Shown here piece after piece: positions 1 to 10,186 of a DNA stretch of 64,000 nt. Every line of letters starts with the position of its first letter. Within the stretch, counting starts at the first letter, position 1. The DNA is from Streptomyces sp. NBC_01237 (lineage in GTDB: Bacteria; Actinomycetota; Actinomycetes; Streptomycetales; Streptomycetaceae). The translations under genes were made by a program, and so were the position numbers. Location: assembly GCF_035917275.1 (NCBI RefSeq), contig NZ_CP108508.1, positions 2,046,001 to 2,110,000 of the forward strand. Direction: 5' to 3'. The notes beneath the pieces were generated by a model. It was given only the letters and a program-made list of their open reading frames with translations. It made no database searches and was not told where the DNA came from.

Positions 1-1
1 C

Positions 2-511
2 ATCGCCACCGGCTTCGAGCGGCGCTACGGGGTGCTCAAGCGGCTCGGCGCCTCTCCCCTGCCGCGCTGGGCCCTGATGACCGCGAAGACGCTGTCGGTA
101 CTGGTCACCGAGGTGCTCCAGATCGTGCTGCTGACGGTGATCGCCTTCGCGCTCGGCTGGTCGCCGCACGGCAACCCCTTCGCCGTCCTGCTGCTCCTGG
201 TGCTGGGCACCGCGGCCTTCTCCGGGCTCGGACTGCTGATGGCGGGGACGCTGAAGGCCGAGGCGACACTCGCGGCCGCCAACCTGGTCTTCCTGCTGCT
301 GCTGGTCGGCGGCGGGGTGATCGTGCCGCTGGACAAGTTCCCGGACGCGGTGCGGTCCGTGCTGGACCTGCTGCCGATCTCGGCGCTCTCGGGCGGGCTG
401 CGGGACGTGCTCCAGCACGGGGCGTCCATGCCCTGGGGCGATCTCGGGATCCTGGCGGTCTGGGCGGTACTGGGGCTGGGCGCGGCGGCGCGCTTCTTCC
501 GCTGGGAGTGA
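2..511 (+). CDS. ABC-2 type transporter permease, 3' part
   Basis: Membrane permease of an ABC exporter. The gene begins outside the window; frame 2 is open from the first bases and starts with FERRYGVLKRLG, a stretch typical of DrrB/ABC-2 permeases just before a membrane segment. About 169 residues are visible, with four hydrophobic segments (TEVLQIVLLTVIAF, AVLLLLVLGTAAFSGLGLL, LVFLLLLVGGGVIV, LGILAVWAVLGLGAAA) and a periplasmic-type loop DKFPDAVRSVLDLLP between the last two. The matching ATPase would be expected upstream, out of view. The substrate cannot be inferred. The family call is secure, the specificity unknown. Confidence 0.85.
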   Translation: MATGFERRYGVLKRLGASPLPRWALMTAKTLSVLVTEVLQIVLLTVIAFALGWSPHGNPFAVLLLLVLGTAAFSGLGLLMAGTLKAEATLAAANLVFLLLLVGGGVIVPLDKFPDAVRSVLDLLPISALSGGLRDVLQHGASMPWGDLGILAVWAVLGLGAAARFFRWE

Positions 512-567
512 GCGGCCGCTGACATTCCGGTGATGTCCGGAGTCGTCCGGGAACGACCCCACCCCTC

Positions 568-603
568 GTGAAAACATGCACAAGCCCCGGCCTACGATGG
601 TGC
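568..603 (+). promoter_or_regulatory. Putative promoter of ctaA
   Basis: A -35-like GTGAAA (568-573) and a -10-like TACGAT (593-598) lie 19 bp apart just before ctaA. If used, transcription would begin near 605, which favours a leaderless start at GTG 606 rather than the ATG at 597 that lies inside the -10. No ribosome binding site is visible before any of the candidate starts. This is pattern matching only. Confidence 0.35.
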
Positions 604-1580
604 GCGTGGAAACCCCCCTCTCCTACATCGCCAAGCGCTGGACGCCGTCCACCAAGGTGGTACGGCGCGCCGCGCTCTCCGCGGTCGTGATGACCGTGTT
701 CATCATCATCACGGGCGGTGCCGTCCGGCTCACCGGCTCCGGCCTGGGCTGCGACACCTGGCCCAAGTGCACCGACGACAGCCTCTTCGCCACGCCCGAG
801 CAGGGTCTGCACGGCGCCATCGAATTCGGCAACCGGATGCTCACCTACGTCCTGTCGGCCGCGGTCGGCTGGGCGATCATCGCGGTGCGCTCCGTCAAGC
901 CCCGCCGCCGCGGACTGTCGCGGCTCGCCTGGTCGCAGTTCTGGCTCGTGATGGGGAACGCCGTCATCGGCGGGATCACGGTCTGGGCCGGCCTCAACCC
1001 GTGGTCCGTGGCCGGGCACTTCCTGCTGGCCAACGGCCTGCTCACCGTCGCCGTCATCACCTGGGTGCGGGTCGGCGAGGGTGACGGCCCGGCCGTCCCG
1101 CGCGCCCCGCGCCCGGTACGCAACCTGTCCTGGGCCATCGTCGCCACCACGGTCCTCCTGATCGCCCTCGGCACGACGGTCACCGGTTCCGGCAAGCACG
1201 CCGGTGACAGCAGCGACGTCCCGCGCATGCCGTGGGACTGGAACGCGGCGGCGCATGTGCACGCCATCGGCGCCTGGGTGGTCTGCGCCCTGTCCATCGC
1301 CATGTGGCTGGCCCTGCGGATGGTGGACGCGCCCGCCGACACCCGGGCACGCTCCCGTGACCTGCTGATCGTGCTGGTGGCGCAGGGCGCGATCGGCTAC
1401 GTGCAGTACTTCAGCGATGTCCCCGAGGTCCTGGTCGGCATCCACATGTTCGGCTCGTCCCTGATGTGGATCGCCGTACTGCGGCTGGCGCTGAGCATGC
1501 GGGAGCGGGCTGCCGTGGCCGCCCCGGTGCCGGCCCCGTCCGCCGAACGGCCGGAGACCGCGCCCACGCCCACGAGCTGA
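597..1580 (+). CDS. ctaA: Heme A synthase (COX15/CtaA)
   Basis: Polytopic membrane enzyme that oxidises the C8 methyl of heme O to the formyl of heme A for aa3-type cytochrome oxidase. The 327-residue product has eight hydrophobic segments and the family marks: an extracellular Cys pair (GCDTWPKC, about residues 52 and 58), HGAIEFGNR after it, and later heme-ligand histidines in HVHAIGAW and GIHMFGSS. Starts at 576, 597, 600 and 606 are all in frame; 597 gives the usual MVRV N-terminus, but a -10-like box overlaps it, so a leaderless start at 606 is possible. It lies near ctaB, which acts one step earlier. A 12-bp hairpin follows. Confidence 0.92.
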   Translation: MVRVETPLSYIAKRWTPSTKVVRRAALSAVVMTVFIIITGGAVRLTGSGLGCDTWPKCTDDSLFATPEQGLHGAIEFGNRMLTYVLSAAVGWAIIAVRSVKPRRRGLSRLAWSQFWLVMGNAVIGGITVWAGLNPWSVAGHFLLANGLLTVAVITWVRVGEGDGPAVPRAPRPVRNLSWAIVATTVLLIALGTTVTGSGKHAGDSSDVPRMPWDWNAAAHVHAIGAWVVCALSIAMWLALRMVDAPADTRARSRDLLIVLVAQGAIGYVQYFSDVPEVLVGIHMFGSSLMWIAVLRLALSMRERAAVAAPVPAPSAERPETAPTPTS

Positions 1581-1623
1581 ACCCGGGGCGGCGGCCCGCG
1601 CCCGTCGCCCTCACCCCGGACAG

Positions 1624-1661
1624 CGAAACGCCGCCCCCGGTCTGCCGGAGGCGGCGTTTCG
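1624..1661 (+). terminator. Terminator hairpin after ctaA
   Basis: A perfect 12-bp stem (CGAAACGCCGCC with GGCGGCGTTTCG) closes a 14-nt loop 44 nt after the ctaA stop codon. There is no T-run, as usual in Streptomyces. It may also serve the convergent gene at 1784-2152. Confidence 0.75.
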
Positions 1662-1783
1662 GCGTCCCTGACCCACCCGGCGCACGGGTGCGTACGGCCC
1701 GACGGGTGAACTCCGGCTCCGGGTCCGGTCCGGGCCCGTGTGCTGCACGGGCCCGGGTGCCGTCCGCTGCCGGAGCGAGCGGA

Positions 1784-2152
1784 TCAGCGGTCGTTGGAGG
1801 GGCCGCCGACCTGGATGCCGGCCATCCTGGACCACTCGTACGGGCCGGTGCGGACCTTGGCCGCGAACTCGCCGTCGAAGGACTCGTGCATCGTGATCCC
1901 GGACTTCCGCGCGGCGTTCTCCGCGACGGCGTACGACGGTGCCACGAGGTCGCCCCAGCCGCCGTCCTCGCCGACGAGGACGATGCGGGTGCCGGTCTGC
2001 CCGATGTAGGCGAGCTGTCCCTCGGCGCCGCCGTGCGCCTCGGCGAAGGCGCCGATCTGCTTGGCGAGCTTCGCCGCCCTGCGCTCCGCACGGGCCGCCT
2101 GCCTGCTGTCCGCCCGCTGGGTCTCTGCCGTGTCTGCTGCCGTCTCTGCCAT
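1784..2152 (-). CDS. Conserved hypothetical protein, 122 aa
   Basis: Small soluble protein with no signal peptide or membrane segment. The N-terminal 35 residues (AETAADTAETQRADSRQAAR) are Ala/Arg-rich and probably helical. The rest holds a hydrophobic core, GQTGTRIVLVGEDGGWGDLV, and ends PYEWSRMAGIQVGGPSNDR. ATG 2152 is chosen because the in-frame extension upstream runs through the ctaB terminator hairpin. It lies downstream of ctaB in the same orientation but separated by that terminator. I do not recognise a function; such proteins occur next to ctaB in related genomes, by memory. Confidence 0.7.
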   Translation of the reverse strand: MAETAADTAETQRADSRQAARAERRAAKLAKQIGAFAEAHGGAEGQLAYIGQTGTRIVLVGEDGGWGDLVAPSYAVAENAARKSGITMHESFDGEFAAKVRTGPYEWSRMAGIQVGGPSNDR

Positions 2153-2188
2153 GCACAGGATGCTACCGACGGGTAGATCAAACGGCGA

Positions 2189-2226
2189 CGGGCGGGGTAC
2201 GTGGCCTGGGCCACGTACCCCGCCCG
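2189..2226 (-). terminator. Terminator hairpin after ctaB
   Basis: A perfect 16-bp inverted repeat (2189-2204 with 2211-2226, core GGGGTACGTGG) with a 6-nt loop sits 18 nt beyond the ctaB stop codon on the minus strand. It separates ctaB from the 122-aa gene. Confidence 0.85.
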
Positions 2227-2243
2227 TGGAGGCAGGTGCCGCG

Positions 2244-3191
2244 TCAGCGGAGGAAGGGGTCCACCGCGACCGCGACGAAGAGGATCGACACATAGGTGAT
2301 GGACCAGTGGAACAGCCGCATCTCCTTGAGCTTGCCACCGGTGACCCCGGCCTTGGCGCGGCTCTGGAGGCCGTGCGCCTCCCAGAGCCAGAACCCGCCG
2401 GCGAGTAGCGCCACCACCGTGTAGAACCAGCCGGTGTAGCCCAGCGGGGTCAGCAGGAGCGAGACGGCGACCATCACCCAGCTGTAGAGGACGATCTGGC
2501 GGGCGACCACCTGGTTGGAGGCGACGACCGGGAGCATCGGGACGCCGACCCGGGCGTAGTCCTCCTTGACCTTCATGGACAGCGGCCAGTAGTGCGGCGG
2601 CGTCCAGAAGAACATCACGGCGAAGAGGATGACGGCGGCCCACGACATCGAGTTGGTCACCGAGGACCAGCCGATGAGGACCGGGAGGCAGCCCGCGATT
2701 CCGCCCCAGACGATGTTCTGCGAGGTACGGCGCTTCAACAGCATCGTGTAGACGACGACATAGAAGAGGAGCGCGCCGAGCGCGAGCCACGCCGAGAGCC
2801 AGTTGACGAAGAACCCGAACCAGACGGTGGAAATCACCGCGAGGGCGATTCCGAAAGCCAGGCACTCGCGTGGGCTCACCATGCCGGTGACCAGCGGACG
2901 CTGCGACGTACGGTCCATCAACGCGTCGATATCACGGTCGATGTACATGTTCAGCGCATTGGCACCGCCCGCGGAAAGATATCCGCCGGTGGTGGTAGTG
3001 AGTACGAGCCACAGGTCTGGCACACCCTGAGCGGCGAGGAACATCACCGGAACGGTGGTGATGAGCAGCAGCTCGATGATCCGCGGCTTGGTAAGCGCCA
3101 CGAATGCCTTGATGCGGGCCCCGAACGGGCGATGGCCCCCTGGGCTCGGAGTCAAGGCGACCCCTGCGGGTCGGGACTCGACGGCCGTCAC
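2244..3191 (-). CDS. ctaB: Protoheme IX farnesyltransferase (heme O synthase)
   Basis: UbiA-family membrane prenyltransferase that adds a farnesyl group to heme B to give heme O, the substrate of CtaA. The 315-residue protein has the prenyl-diphosphate/Mg2+ motif NMYIDRDID (residues 81-89) followed by MDRTSQRPL, the second Asp-containing loop around [15 protein letters not shown], and eight or nine membrane helices, normal for the family. GTG 3191 is preferred over GTG 3197 because AGGGG lies five bases before it. It is transcribed divergently from tkt across a 291-bp gap and ends at a strong hairpin. Confidence 0.95.
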   Translation of the reverse strand: MTAVESRPAGVALTPSPGGHRPFGARIKAFVALTKPRIIELLLITTVPVMFLAAQGVPDLWLVLTTTTGGYLSAGGANALNMYIDRDIDALMDRTSQRPLVTGMVSPRECLAFGIALAVISTVWFGFFVNWLSAWLALGALLFYVVVYTMLLKRRTSQNIVWGGIAGCLPVLIGWSSVTNSMSWAAVILFAVMFFWTPPHYWPLSMKVKEDYARVGVPMLPVVASNQVVARQIVLYSWVMVAVSLLLTPLGYTGWFYTVVALLAGGFWLWEAHGLQSRAKAGVTGGKLKEMRLFHWSITYVSILFVAVAVDPFLR

Positions 3192-3482
3192 GCACACCCC
3201 TGACAGAGAAATCCCAGCAAGCTCCGGGCGTGAAGGCCCGGTAAAGACTTGCGCGAACCAGTCCACTGTAGACGTTGCGGATACGCCGTTCTTCGCGGGG
3301 GTGGGGTCGTGTTGGGGTGGCGCCGTGGCGAACGGACGCATTCCGCCGGGAGGCGAAGTCGGCAGGTCGCCCGCACCCTGGAAAGTGCCCGGAAATCGAG
3401 CGTGGTGACGGGGGTAGGCTCGACAATGCCCGGTGCGGTAACAGCCACCGGTTACAACAGTGGAGAGGAGCCCTGACTCAGG
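3192..3482. promoter_or_regulatory. Divergent ctaB/tkt promoter region
   Basis: This gap between the divergent starts of ctaB and tkt must hold both promoters. On the plus strand TAGGCT at 3415-3420 is a fair -10 for tkt, and GAGAGGAG near 3463-3470 is its ribosome binding site. On the minus strand a 6-bp hairpin (CCGGGC/GCCCGG, 3224-3241) lies in the ctaB leader, and TACAGT (complement of about 3269-3274) could be its -10. No -35 is convincing. Confidence 0.4.
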
Positions 3483-5570
3483 GTGAGCACCAAGCCGACC
3501 ACCACAGACCTCCAGTGGACCGAATTGGACCAGCGGGCCGTGGACACTGTCCGCGTCCTCGCCGCGGACGCCGTACAGAAGGTCGGAAACGGCCACCCGG
3601 GTACGGCGATGAGCCTGGCTCCCGCCGCGTACACCCTCTTCCAGAAGGTGATGCGGCACGACCCCGCGGACGCCGACTGGACCGGCCGCGACCGGTTCGT
3701 CCTCTCGGCCGGCCACACCAGCCTGACCCTCTACATCCAGCTCTACCTGGCCGGTTACGGCCTGGAGCTCGATGATCTGAAGGCCTTCCGCACCTGGGGT
3801 TCCAAGACGCCGGGCCACCCCGAGTACGGGCACACCACCGGTGTGGAGACGACCACCGGGCCGCTGGGCCAGGGTGTCGCCAACGCCGTGGGCATGGCCA
3901 TGGCGGCGCGGTACGAGCGCGGCCTGTTCGACCCGGACGCGGCTCCGGGCACCTCCCCGTTCGACCACAACGTGTGGGTCGTCGCCGGTGACGGCTGCCT
4001 CCAGGAGGGCATCTCGTCGGAGGCGTCCTCGCTGGCCGGGCACCAGAAGCTCGGCAACCTGACCATGCTGTGGGACGACAACCACATCTCCATCGAGGGC
4101 GACACGGAGACCGCGGTCTCCGAGGACACCCTCAAGCGGTACGAGTCGTACGGCTGGCACGTCCAGCGTGTCGACCCGCTGCCCAGCGGCGACCTGGACC
4201 CCAAGGGTCTGTACGACGCGCTGCTGGCGGCCAAGGCGGAGACCGGGCGCCCCTCGTTCATCGCGGCCCGTTCGATCATCGCCTGGCCGGCCCCGAACGC
4301 CCAGAACACCGAGGCCGCGCACGGCTCGGCGCTCGGCGACGACGAGGTCGCGGCCATCAAGCGGGTCCTGGGCTTCGACCCGGAGAAGACCTTCGAGGTC
4401 TCCGACGAGGTCATCGGGCACACCCGTCAGGCACTGGACCGCGGCCGTGAGGCCAAGGCCACCTGGGAGAAGTCCTTCGCCGCGTGGCGCACCTCCCAGC
4501 CGGAGCGCGCCGCCGAGTTCGACCGGATCGCCGCGGGCGAGCTGCCCGAGGGCTGGGAGGAGAAGCTCCCCGTCTTCGAGCCGGGCAAGAGCGTCGCCAC
4601 CCGTGCCGCTTCCGGCAAGGTGCTCCAGGCGCTCGGCGGGATCATCCCCGAGCTGTGGGGCGGCTCCGCCGACCTCGCGGGCTCGAACAACACCACGATC
4701 GACAAGAACTCCTCGTTCCTCCCGGTGGGCAACCCGCTGCCGGGCGCGGACCCCTACGGCCGCACGATCCACTTCGGCATCCGCGAGCACGCCATGGCCG
4801 CGGCCATGAACGGCATCGCGCTGCACGGCAACACCCGCATCTACGGCGGCACCTTCCTGGTGTTCTCCGACTACATGCGCAACGCCGTGCGCCTGTCCGC
4901 GCTGATGCACCTGCCGGTGACCTACGTGTGGACGCACGACTCGGTCGGCCTCGGCGAGGACGGTCCGACCCACCAGCCGGTGGAGCACCTGGCCGCGCTG
5001 CGCGCCATCCCGGGCCTGAACATCGTGCGCCCGGCCGACGCCAACGAGACCACGATCGCCTGGCGCGAGATCCTGCGCCGCTACACCAAGGTGTTCGGCA
5101 AGGGCGCCCCGCACGGTCTGGCGCTCACCCGGCAGGGCGTGCCGACGTACGAGGCGAACGAGGACGCGGCCAAGGGCGGCTACGTGCTCTTCGACGCCGA
5201 CGGCGGCGAGCCGCAGGTCGTGCTGATCGGTACCGGCTCCGAGGTGCAGCTCGCCGTGGAGGCGCGCGAGCAGCTCCAGGCGGCCGGTGTGCCGACCCGG
5301 GTCGTCTCGATGCCGTCGGTCGAGTGGTTCGAGGAGCAGGACCAGGCGTACAGGGACAGCGTTCTGCCGCCGTCCGTGAAGGCCAGGGTCGCCGTCGAGG
5401 CGGGCATCGGTCTGACCTGGTACCGGTACGTCGGGGACGCCGGCCGGATCGTGTCGCTGGAGCACTTCGGTGCGTCGGCCGACGCGAAGGTGCTGTTCCG
5501 CGAGTTCGGCTTCACCGCCGAGCACGTGGCCGCCGCCGCGCGGGAATCTCTCGCCGCCGCCGCGCGCTGA
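3483..5570 (+). CDS. tkt: Transketolase
   Basis: Thiamine-diphosphate enzyme moving two-carbon ketol units between sugar phosphates in the non-oxidative pentose phosphate pathway. The 695-residue length is normal. It shows the ThDP/metal motif [15 protein letters not shown] with the later N of WDDN, the N-terminal [13 protein letters not shown], and the pyrimidine-domain sequence [13 protein letters not shown] with its catalytic Glu. GTG 3483 follows a GAGAGGAG box at about 12 nt, slightly long, and gives the usual MSTKP N-terminus. It heads the run tkt-tal-zwf-opcA-pgl, whose genes are packed closely enough to be one operon. Confidence 0.96.
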   Translation: MSTKPTTTDLQWTELDQRAVDTVRVLAADAVQKVGNGHPGTAMSLAPAAYTLFQKVMRHDPADADWTGRDRFVLSAGHTSLTLYIQLYLAGYGLELDDLKAFRTWGSKTPGHPEYGHTTGVETTTGPLGQGVANAVGMAMAARYERGLFDPDAAPGTSPFDHNVWVVAGDGCLQEGISSEASSLAGHQKLGNLTMLWDDNHISIEGDTETAVSEDTLKRYESYGWHVQRVDPLPSGDLDPKGLYDALLAAKAETGRPSFIAARSIIAWPAPNAQNTEAAHGSALGDDEVAAIKRVLGFDPEKTFEVSDEVIGHTRQALDRGREAKATWEKSFAAWRTSQPERAAEFDRIAAGELPEGWEEKLPVFEPGKSVATRAASGKVLQALGGIIPELWGGSADLAGSNNTTIDKNSSFLPVGNPLPGADPYGRTIHFGIREHAMAAAMNGIALHGNTRIYGGTFLVFSDYMRNAVRLSALMHLPVTYVWTHDSVGLGEDGPTHQPVEHLAALRAIPGLNIVRPADANETTIAWREILRRYTKVFGKGAPHGLALTRQGVPTYEANEDAAKGGYVLFDADGGEPQVVLIGTGSEVQLAVEAREQLQAAGVPTRVVSMPSVEWFEEQDQAYRDSVLPPSVKARVAVEAGIGLTWYRYVGDAGRIVSLEHFGASADAKVLFREFGFTAEHVAAAARESLAAAAR

Positions 5571-5606
5571 CGCCGGTATATACGACTAGTAGGAGATGCA
5601 TTTCTC

Positions 5607-6725
5607 ATGACAGACGCACTCAAGCGCCTCTCCGACGAGGGCGTGGCGATCTGGCTCGACGACCTGTCGCGCAAGCGGATCACCTCCGGCAACCTCGCCG
5701 AGCTGATCGACCAGAGCCACGTCGTGGGTGTCACGACCAACCCGTCGATCTTCCAGAAGGCGATCTCCTCGGGTGACGGTTACGAGCAGCAGCTCACCGA
5801 CCTCGCCACCCGCAAGGTGACCGTCGACGAGGCCATCCGGATGATCACGACGGCGGACGTCCGTGACGCCGCCGACATCCTGCGTCCGGTCTTCGACGCG
5901 ACGGACGGCCAGGACGGCCGGGTCTCCATCGAGGTGGACCCGCGTCTGGCCCACCACACCGCGCCGACCGTCGCCGAGGCCAAGCAGCTGGCCTGGCTGG
6001 TGGACCGGCCGAACACGCTTATCAAGATCCCGGCGACGAAGGCCGGTCTGCCGGCGATCACCGAGGTCATCGGCAAGGGCATCAGCGTCAATGTGACGCT
6101 GATCTTCTCGCTGGAGCGCTACCGCGAGGTCATGGACGCCTACCTGGCGGGCCTGGAGCAGGCGAAGGCCGCGGGCCTGGACCTCTCCAAGATCCACTCG
6201 GTGGCGTCGTTCTTCGTGTCCCGGGTCGACAGCGAGATCGACAAGCGGCTCGACGCGCTGGGCACGGACGAGGCCAAGGCGCTGAAGGGCAAGGCGGCGC
6301 TCGCCAACGCCCGTCTCGCCTACCAGGCGTACGAGGAGGTCTTCTCCTCGGACCGCTGGGCCGCGCTCGACAAGGGCCAGGCCAACAAGCAGCGTCCGCT
6401 GTGGGCCTCGACCGGCGTCAAGGACCCCGCGTACAAGGACACGCTGTACGTCGACGACCTGGTCGCCCCCGGCACGGTGAACACCATGCCCGAGGCCACG
6501 CTGGACGCCACGGCGGACCACGGACAGATCATCGGCAACACCATCGCCGGCACCTACGAGCAGGCACGCGCCGAGCTCGACGCCGTCGAGAAGCTCGGGA
6601 TCTCCTACGACGACGTCGTGGGGGTCCTGGAGGACGAGGGCGTCGAGAAGTTCGCGGTGTCCTGGAACGACCTGCTCACGTCCACTGAGGCGGAGCTCAA
6701 GCGCCTCGCCCCTTCGGAGGGCTGA
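5607..6725 (+). CDS. tal: Transaldolase
   Basis: Transfers a dihydroxyacetone unit between sedoheptulose 7-phosphate and glyceraldehyde 3-phosphate. The 372-residue protein has the TTNPSIFQ motif (residues 43-50) and the Schiff-base lysine K140 in NTLIKIPAT, as in the long actinobacterial/cyanobacterial class of transaldolase. The start ATG follows TAGGAG at 11 nt. It begins 36 nt after tkt and ends 5 nt before zwf. Confidence 0.96.
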   Translation: MTDALKRLSDEGVAIWLDDLSRKRITSGNLAELIDQSHVVGVTTNPSIFQKAISSGDGYEQQLTDLATRKVTVDEAIRMITTADVRDAADILRPVFDATDGQDGRVSIEVDPRLAHHTAPTVAEAKQLAWLVDRPNTLIKIPATKAGLPAITEVIGKGISVNVTLIFSLERYREVMDAYLAGLEQAKAAGLDLSKIHSVASFFVSRVDSEIDKRLDALGTDEAKALKGKAALANARLAYQAYEEVFSSDRWAALDKGQANKQRPLWASTGVKDPAYKDTLYVDDLVAPGTVNTMPEATLDATADHGQIIGNTIAGTYEQARAELDAVEKLGISYDDVVGVLEDEGVEKFAVSWNDLLTSTEAELKRLAPSEG

Positions 6726-6730
6726 CCACC

Positions 6731-8263
6731 TTGTCTGGTGTTCCCGGAGCCAACCCGCTTCGTGACGCCCAGGACCGACGGCTCCCGCGTATCGCGGGGC
6801 CGTCGGGCCTGGTCATCTTTGGCGTCACGGGCGATTTGTCCCGCAAAAAGCTGATGCCCGCTGTCTACGACCTGGCCAACCGCGGCCTGCTGCCGCCGGG
6901 CTTCTCGCTCATCGGCTTCGCCCGCCGCGAGTGGCAGGACGAGGACTTCGCCCAAGAGGTCCACGACGCCGTCAAGCAGCACGCCCGTACCCCCTTCCGC
7001 GAAGAGGTCTGGCAGCAGCTCATCCAGGGGATGCGCTTCGTCCAGGGCAACTTCGACGACGACGACGCCTTCGAGACCCTGAAGGCCACCATCCAGGAAC
7101 TCGACAAGGCACAGGGCACGGGCGGCAACTTCGCCTTCTACCTGTCCGTGCCGCCGAAGTTCTTCCCCAAGGTCGTCCAGCAGCTCAAGAAGCACGGGCT
7201 CGCCGACCAGAAGGAAGGCTCGTGGCGGCGTGCCGTCATCGAGAAGCCGTTCGGCCACGACCTCACCAGCGCGCAGGAGCTCAACCAGCTCGTGCACGAC
7301 GTGTTCCCGCCCAACGAGGTCTTCCGGATCGACCACTACCTGGGCAAGGAGACGGTCCAGAACATCCTGGCGCTGCGTTTCGCCAACACGATGTTCGAGC
7401 CCATCTGGAACCGCTCCTACGTCGACCACGTCCAGATCACGATGGCCGAGGACATCGGCATCGGCGGCCGGGCCGGGTACTACGACGGCATCGGCGCGGC
7501 CCGTGACGTCATCCAGAACCACCTGCTCCAGCTGCTGGCGCTGACCGCGATGGAGGAGCCCGGCTCCTTCCACCCGAAGGCGCTGGTGGCCGAGAAGCTC
7601 AAGGTGCTCACGGCCGTCGAGCTGCCGGAGGACCTGGGCAAGCACACCGTGCGCGGCCAGTACGCGCACGCGTGGCAGGGCGGCGAGGAAGTCCCCGGTT
7701 ACCTGGAGGAGGACGGTATCGACCCCAAGTCGACGACCGACACCTTCGCGGCGATCAAGCTCACGATCAACAACCGCCGCTGGGCGGGCGTGCCGTTCTA
7801 TCTCCGGACCGGAAAGCGGCTCGGCCGCCGGGTCACCGAGATCGCGGTCGTCTTCAAGCGGGCCCCGTATCTGCCCTTCGAGTCCGGCGCGACCGAGGAG
7901 CTGGGCGGCAACGCCCTGGTCATCCGGGTCCAGCCGGACGAGGGGGTGACCGTGCGGTTCGGTTCCAAGGTGCCCGGCACCTCGATGGAGGTCCGGGACG
8001 TCACGATGGACTTCGCGTACGGCGAGTCCTTCACGGAGTCGAGCCCCGAGGCGTACGAGCGGCTGCTGCTCGATGTGCTGCTCGGCGACGCCAACCTCTT
8101 CCCCCGCCACCAGGAGGTCGAGCTCTCCTGGACCATCCTCGACCCGATCGAGGAGTACTGGGACACGCACGGCAAGCCCGCGCAGTACGCGGCCGGCACC
8201 TGGGGTCCGGCCGAAGCCGACGAGATGCTCGCACGCGACGGACGGAGCTGGCGCCGGCCATGA
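6731..8263 (+). CDS. zwf: Glucose-6-phosphate dehydrogenase
   Basis: NADP-dependent oxidation of glucose 6-phosphate, first step of the oxidative pentose phosphate branch. The 510-residue protein has the Rossmann glycine motif GVTGDLSRKK (residues 31-40) and the substrate-binding signature RIDHYLGKE (199-207) with its catalytic His and Lys. The start is TTG, supported by GGAGGG nine bases upstream inside the end of tal. The stop overlaps the opcA start (ATGA), so translation is coupled to its assembly factor. Confidence 0.97.
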   Translation: MSGVPGANPLRDAQDRRLPRIAGPSGLVIFGVTGDLSRKKLMPAVYDLANRGLLPPGFSLIGFARREWQDEDFAQEVHDAVKQHARTPFREEVWQQLIQGMRFVQGNFDDDDAFETLKATIQELDKAQGTGGNFAFYLSVPPKFFPKVVQQLKKHGLADQKEGSWRRAVIEKPFGHDLTSAQELNQLVHDVFPPNEVFRIDHYLGKETVQNILALRFANTMFEPIWNRSYVDHVQITMAEDIGIGGRAGYYDGIGAARDVIQNHLLQLLALTAMEEPGSFHPKALVAEKLKVLTAVELPEDLGKHTVRGQYAHAWQGGEEVPGYLEEDGIDPKSTTDTFAAIKLTINNRRWAGVPFYLRTGKRLGRRVTEIAVVFKRAPYLPFESGATEELGGNALVIRVQPDEGVTVRFGSKVPGTSMEVRDVTMDFAYGESFTESSPEAYERLLLDVLLGDANLFPRHQEVELSWTILDPIEEYWDTHGKPAQYAAGTWGPAEADEMLARDGRSWRRP

Positions 8264-9318
8264 AGATCGATCTCACGGAAACCACGTCCAGCAAGATCAA
8301 CCAGGCCCTGGTGTCGGCCCGCCGGGCCATCGGCACCCCGGCCATCGGCATGGTGCTCACGCTGGTCATCGTCACCGACGAGGAGAACGCGTACGACGCG
8401 CTCAAGTCGGCGGGCGACGCCTCGCGCGAGCACCCCTCGCGCATCATCGCGGTGATCAAGCGGCTGAGCCGCTCGCCGCGCAGCCGCCGCGACGCCCGGC
8501 TGGATGCCGAGGTCCGGGTCGGTTCCGACGCGGGCACCGGCGAGACCGTCGTCCTGCGTCTGCACGGCGAACTGGCCAACCACGCCCAGTCGGTGGTCCT
8601 GCCACTGCTGCTGCCGGACGCCCCGGTCGTGGTGTGGTGGCCCGAGGGCGCGCCCGCCGAACCGGCGAAGGACCCGCTGGGCGCCCTCGCCCAGCGCCGG
8701 ATCACGGACGCCTACTCCGCCGAGCGCCCGCTCGACGAGCTGGCGGTCCGCGCGGCGACGTACCACCCCGGCGACACCGATCTGGCCTGGACCCGCATCA
8801 CGCCGTGGCGTTCGATGCTGGCCGCCGCGCTGGACCAGCAGCCCGCCGAGGTCACCGCCGCGACCGTCGAGGGCGAGAGCGACAACCCCAGCTGCGAACT
8901 GCTCGCCATGTGGCTCGCGGACCGGCTGGGGGTCCCGGTGGAGCGCACGCTCTCCGGCGGTCCCGGTCTGACCGCGGTCCGGCTGGACACGAAGGACGGC
9001 GTCATCGTCCTGGACCGCGCCGACGGCTCACTGGCCACGCTCTCCATGGAGGGCCAGCCGGACCGCGCGGTGGCGCTCAAGCGACGGGAGCCCGCCGAGC
9101 TGCTCGCGGAGGAGCTGCGACGGCTCGACCCGGACAACACCTATGAGTCCGCGGTGAAGTTCGGTGTGGAGCGCCTCGCCGGTCCGCCACAGGCACCGGC
9201 GGCGAAGACCGTCCGGGCGGCGGAGCCGGCCGCGGACCGGTCGGCGAAGCAGCCGGCCGGCGACGCGCCGAAGGCCGCCGCGAAGAAGGCCCCGGCCAAG
9301 AAGGCGGCGTCCAAGTGA
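8260..9318 (+). CDS. opcA: Glucose-6-phosphate dehydrogenase assembly protein OpcA
   Basis: Partner needed for activity or assembly of the actinobacterial and cyanobacterial Zwf. The 352-residue product begins MKIDLTETTSSKINQAL and contains the family stretches VVVWWPEGAP, DLAWTRITPWR and SCELLAMWLADRL. About 50 residues at the C-terminus are a low-complexity Lys/Ala tail ending AAAKKAPAKKAASK, not part of the OpcA domain and resembling the tail on UvrA in this window. It overlaps zwf by 4 nt and pgl by 4 nt. Confidence 0.95.
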   Translation: MKIDLTETTSSKINQALVSARRAIGTPAIGMVLTLVIVTDEENAYDALKSAGDASREHPSRIIAVIKRLSRSPRSRRDARLDAEVRVGSDAGTGETVVLRLHGELANHAQSVVLPLLLPDAPVVVWWPEGAPAEPAKDPLGALAQRRITDAYSAERPLDELAVRAATYHPGDTDLAWTRITPWRSMLAAALDQQPAEVTAATVEGESDNPSCELLAMWLADRLGVPVERTLSGGPGLTAVRLDTKDGVIVLDRADGSLATLSMEGQPDRAVALKRREPAELLAEELRRLDPDNTYESAVKFGVERLAGPPQAPAAKTVRAAEPAADRSAKQPAGDAPKAAAKKAPAKKAASK

Positions 9319-10097
9319 CGGTCCCCCAACTGGTCGTGCACCGCGACAAGGAGCTGATGGCGCAGGCCGCGGCTGCCCGGCTGATCACGAAGATCGTGGA
9401 CGCCCAGGCAGCGCGCGGCAGCGCCTCGGTGGTGCTGACCGGTGGGCGCAACGGCAACGGTCTGCTGGCCGCACTCGCCGCGGCGCCCGCCCGGGACGCG
9501 GTCGACTGGGCGCGGCTCGACCTGTGGTGGGGCGACGAGCGGTTCCTGCCCGAGGGTGACCCCGAGCGCAATGTCACGCAGGCCCGCGAGGCCCTGCTGG
9601 ACTCGGTACCGCTGGACCCGGCCCGGGTGCACGCGATGCCGGCCTCCGACGGCCCGTACGGCGGTGACGCGGACGAGGCGGCCGAGGGGTACGCCGCCGA
9701 ACTCGCCGCCGCGGCGGGGCCGGAGGACCACGGCCCCGTACCGACGTTCGACGTGCTGATGCTGGGCGTCGGCCCGGACACACATGTCGCGTCGCTCTTC
9801 CCGGAGCTGCCCGCGGTACGGGAGACCGTGCGCACCGTCGTCGGTGTGCACGGCGCCCCGAAGCCGCCGCCGACCAGGGTCTCCCTCACGCTGCCCGCGA
9901 TCCGGGCGGCGCGCGAGGTGTGGCTGCTGGCGGCGGGCGAGGACAAGGCGGAGGCCGCGGCCATCGCGCTGTCCGGTGCCGGGGAGATCCAGGCACCGGC
10001 GGCGGGGGCGTACGGACGCTCCAGGACGCTGTGGCTGCTGGACGCCCCGGCGGCCTCGCGGCTGCCGCGTGCGCTGTATCCGCCGGCCTCTTCCTGA
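9315..10097 (+). CDS. pgl: 6-phosphogluconolactonase
   Basis: Hydrolyses 6-phosphogluconolactone made by Zwf (DevB/Pgl family, glucosamine-6-phosphate isomerase fold). The 260-residue protein shows VVLTGGRNGN, DLWWGDERFLP with the conserved Asp-Glu-Arg, ERNVTQAREALLD, and FDVLMLGVGPDTHVASLFP near the C-terminal half, all family marks. GTG 9315 overlaps the opcA stop (GTGA). It closes the operon and is followed by a hairpin terminator. Confidence 0.95.
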   Translation: MTVPQLVVHRDKELMAQAAAARLITKIVDAQAARGSASVVLTGGRNGNGLLAALAAAPARDAVDWARLDLWWGDERFLPEGDPERNVTQAREALLDSVPLDPARVHAMPASDGPYGGDADEAAEGYAAELAAAAGPEDHGPVPTFDVLMLGVGPDTHVASLFPELPAVRETVRTVVGVHGAPKPPPTRVSLTLPAIRAAREVWLLAAGEDKAEAAAIALSGAGEIQAPAAGAYGRSRTLWLLDAPAASRLPRALYPPASS

Positions 10098-10119
10098 GAG
10101 GCCGTCAGCAGGACGGTAA

Positions 10120-10155
10120 GGAGGCCCGGTTCGCTCATCGAGCGGCCGGGCCTCC
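10120..10155 (+). terminator. Terminator of the pentose phosphate operon
   Basis: A 10-bp stem (GGAGGCCCGG with CCGGGCCTCC) encloses a second 5-bp stem (CGCTC with GAGCG), giving one long hairpin 22 nt after the pgl stop. Confidence 0.85.
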
Positions 10156-10186
10156 GTCATGACCCGCACCGTGAAAGGCTCGGCCC

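Noticed and set aside
2244..5525. A single 1093-residue minus-strand protein.
   Set aside because: Only the last 315 residues (ctaB) are real; the rest is antisense to tkt, which has full coding and family evidence.
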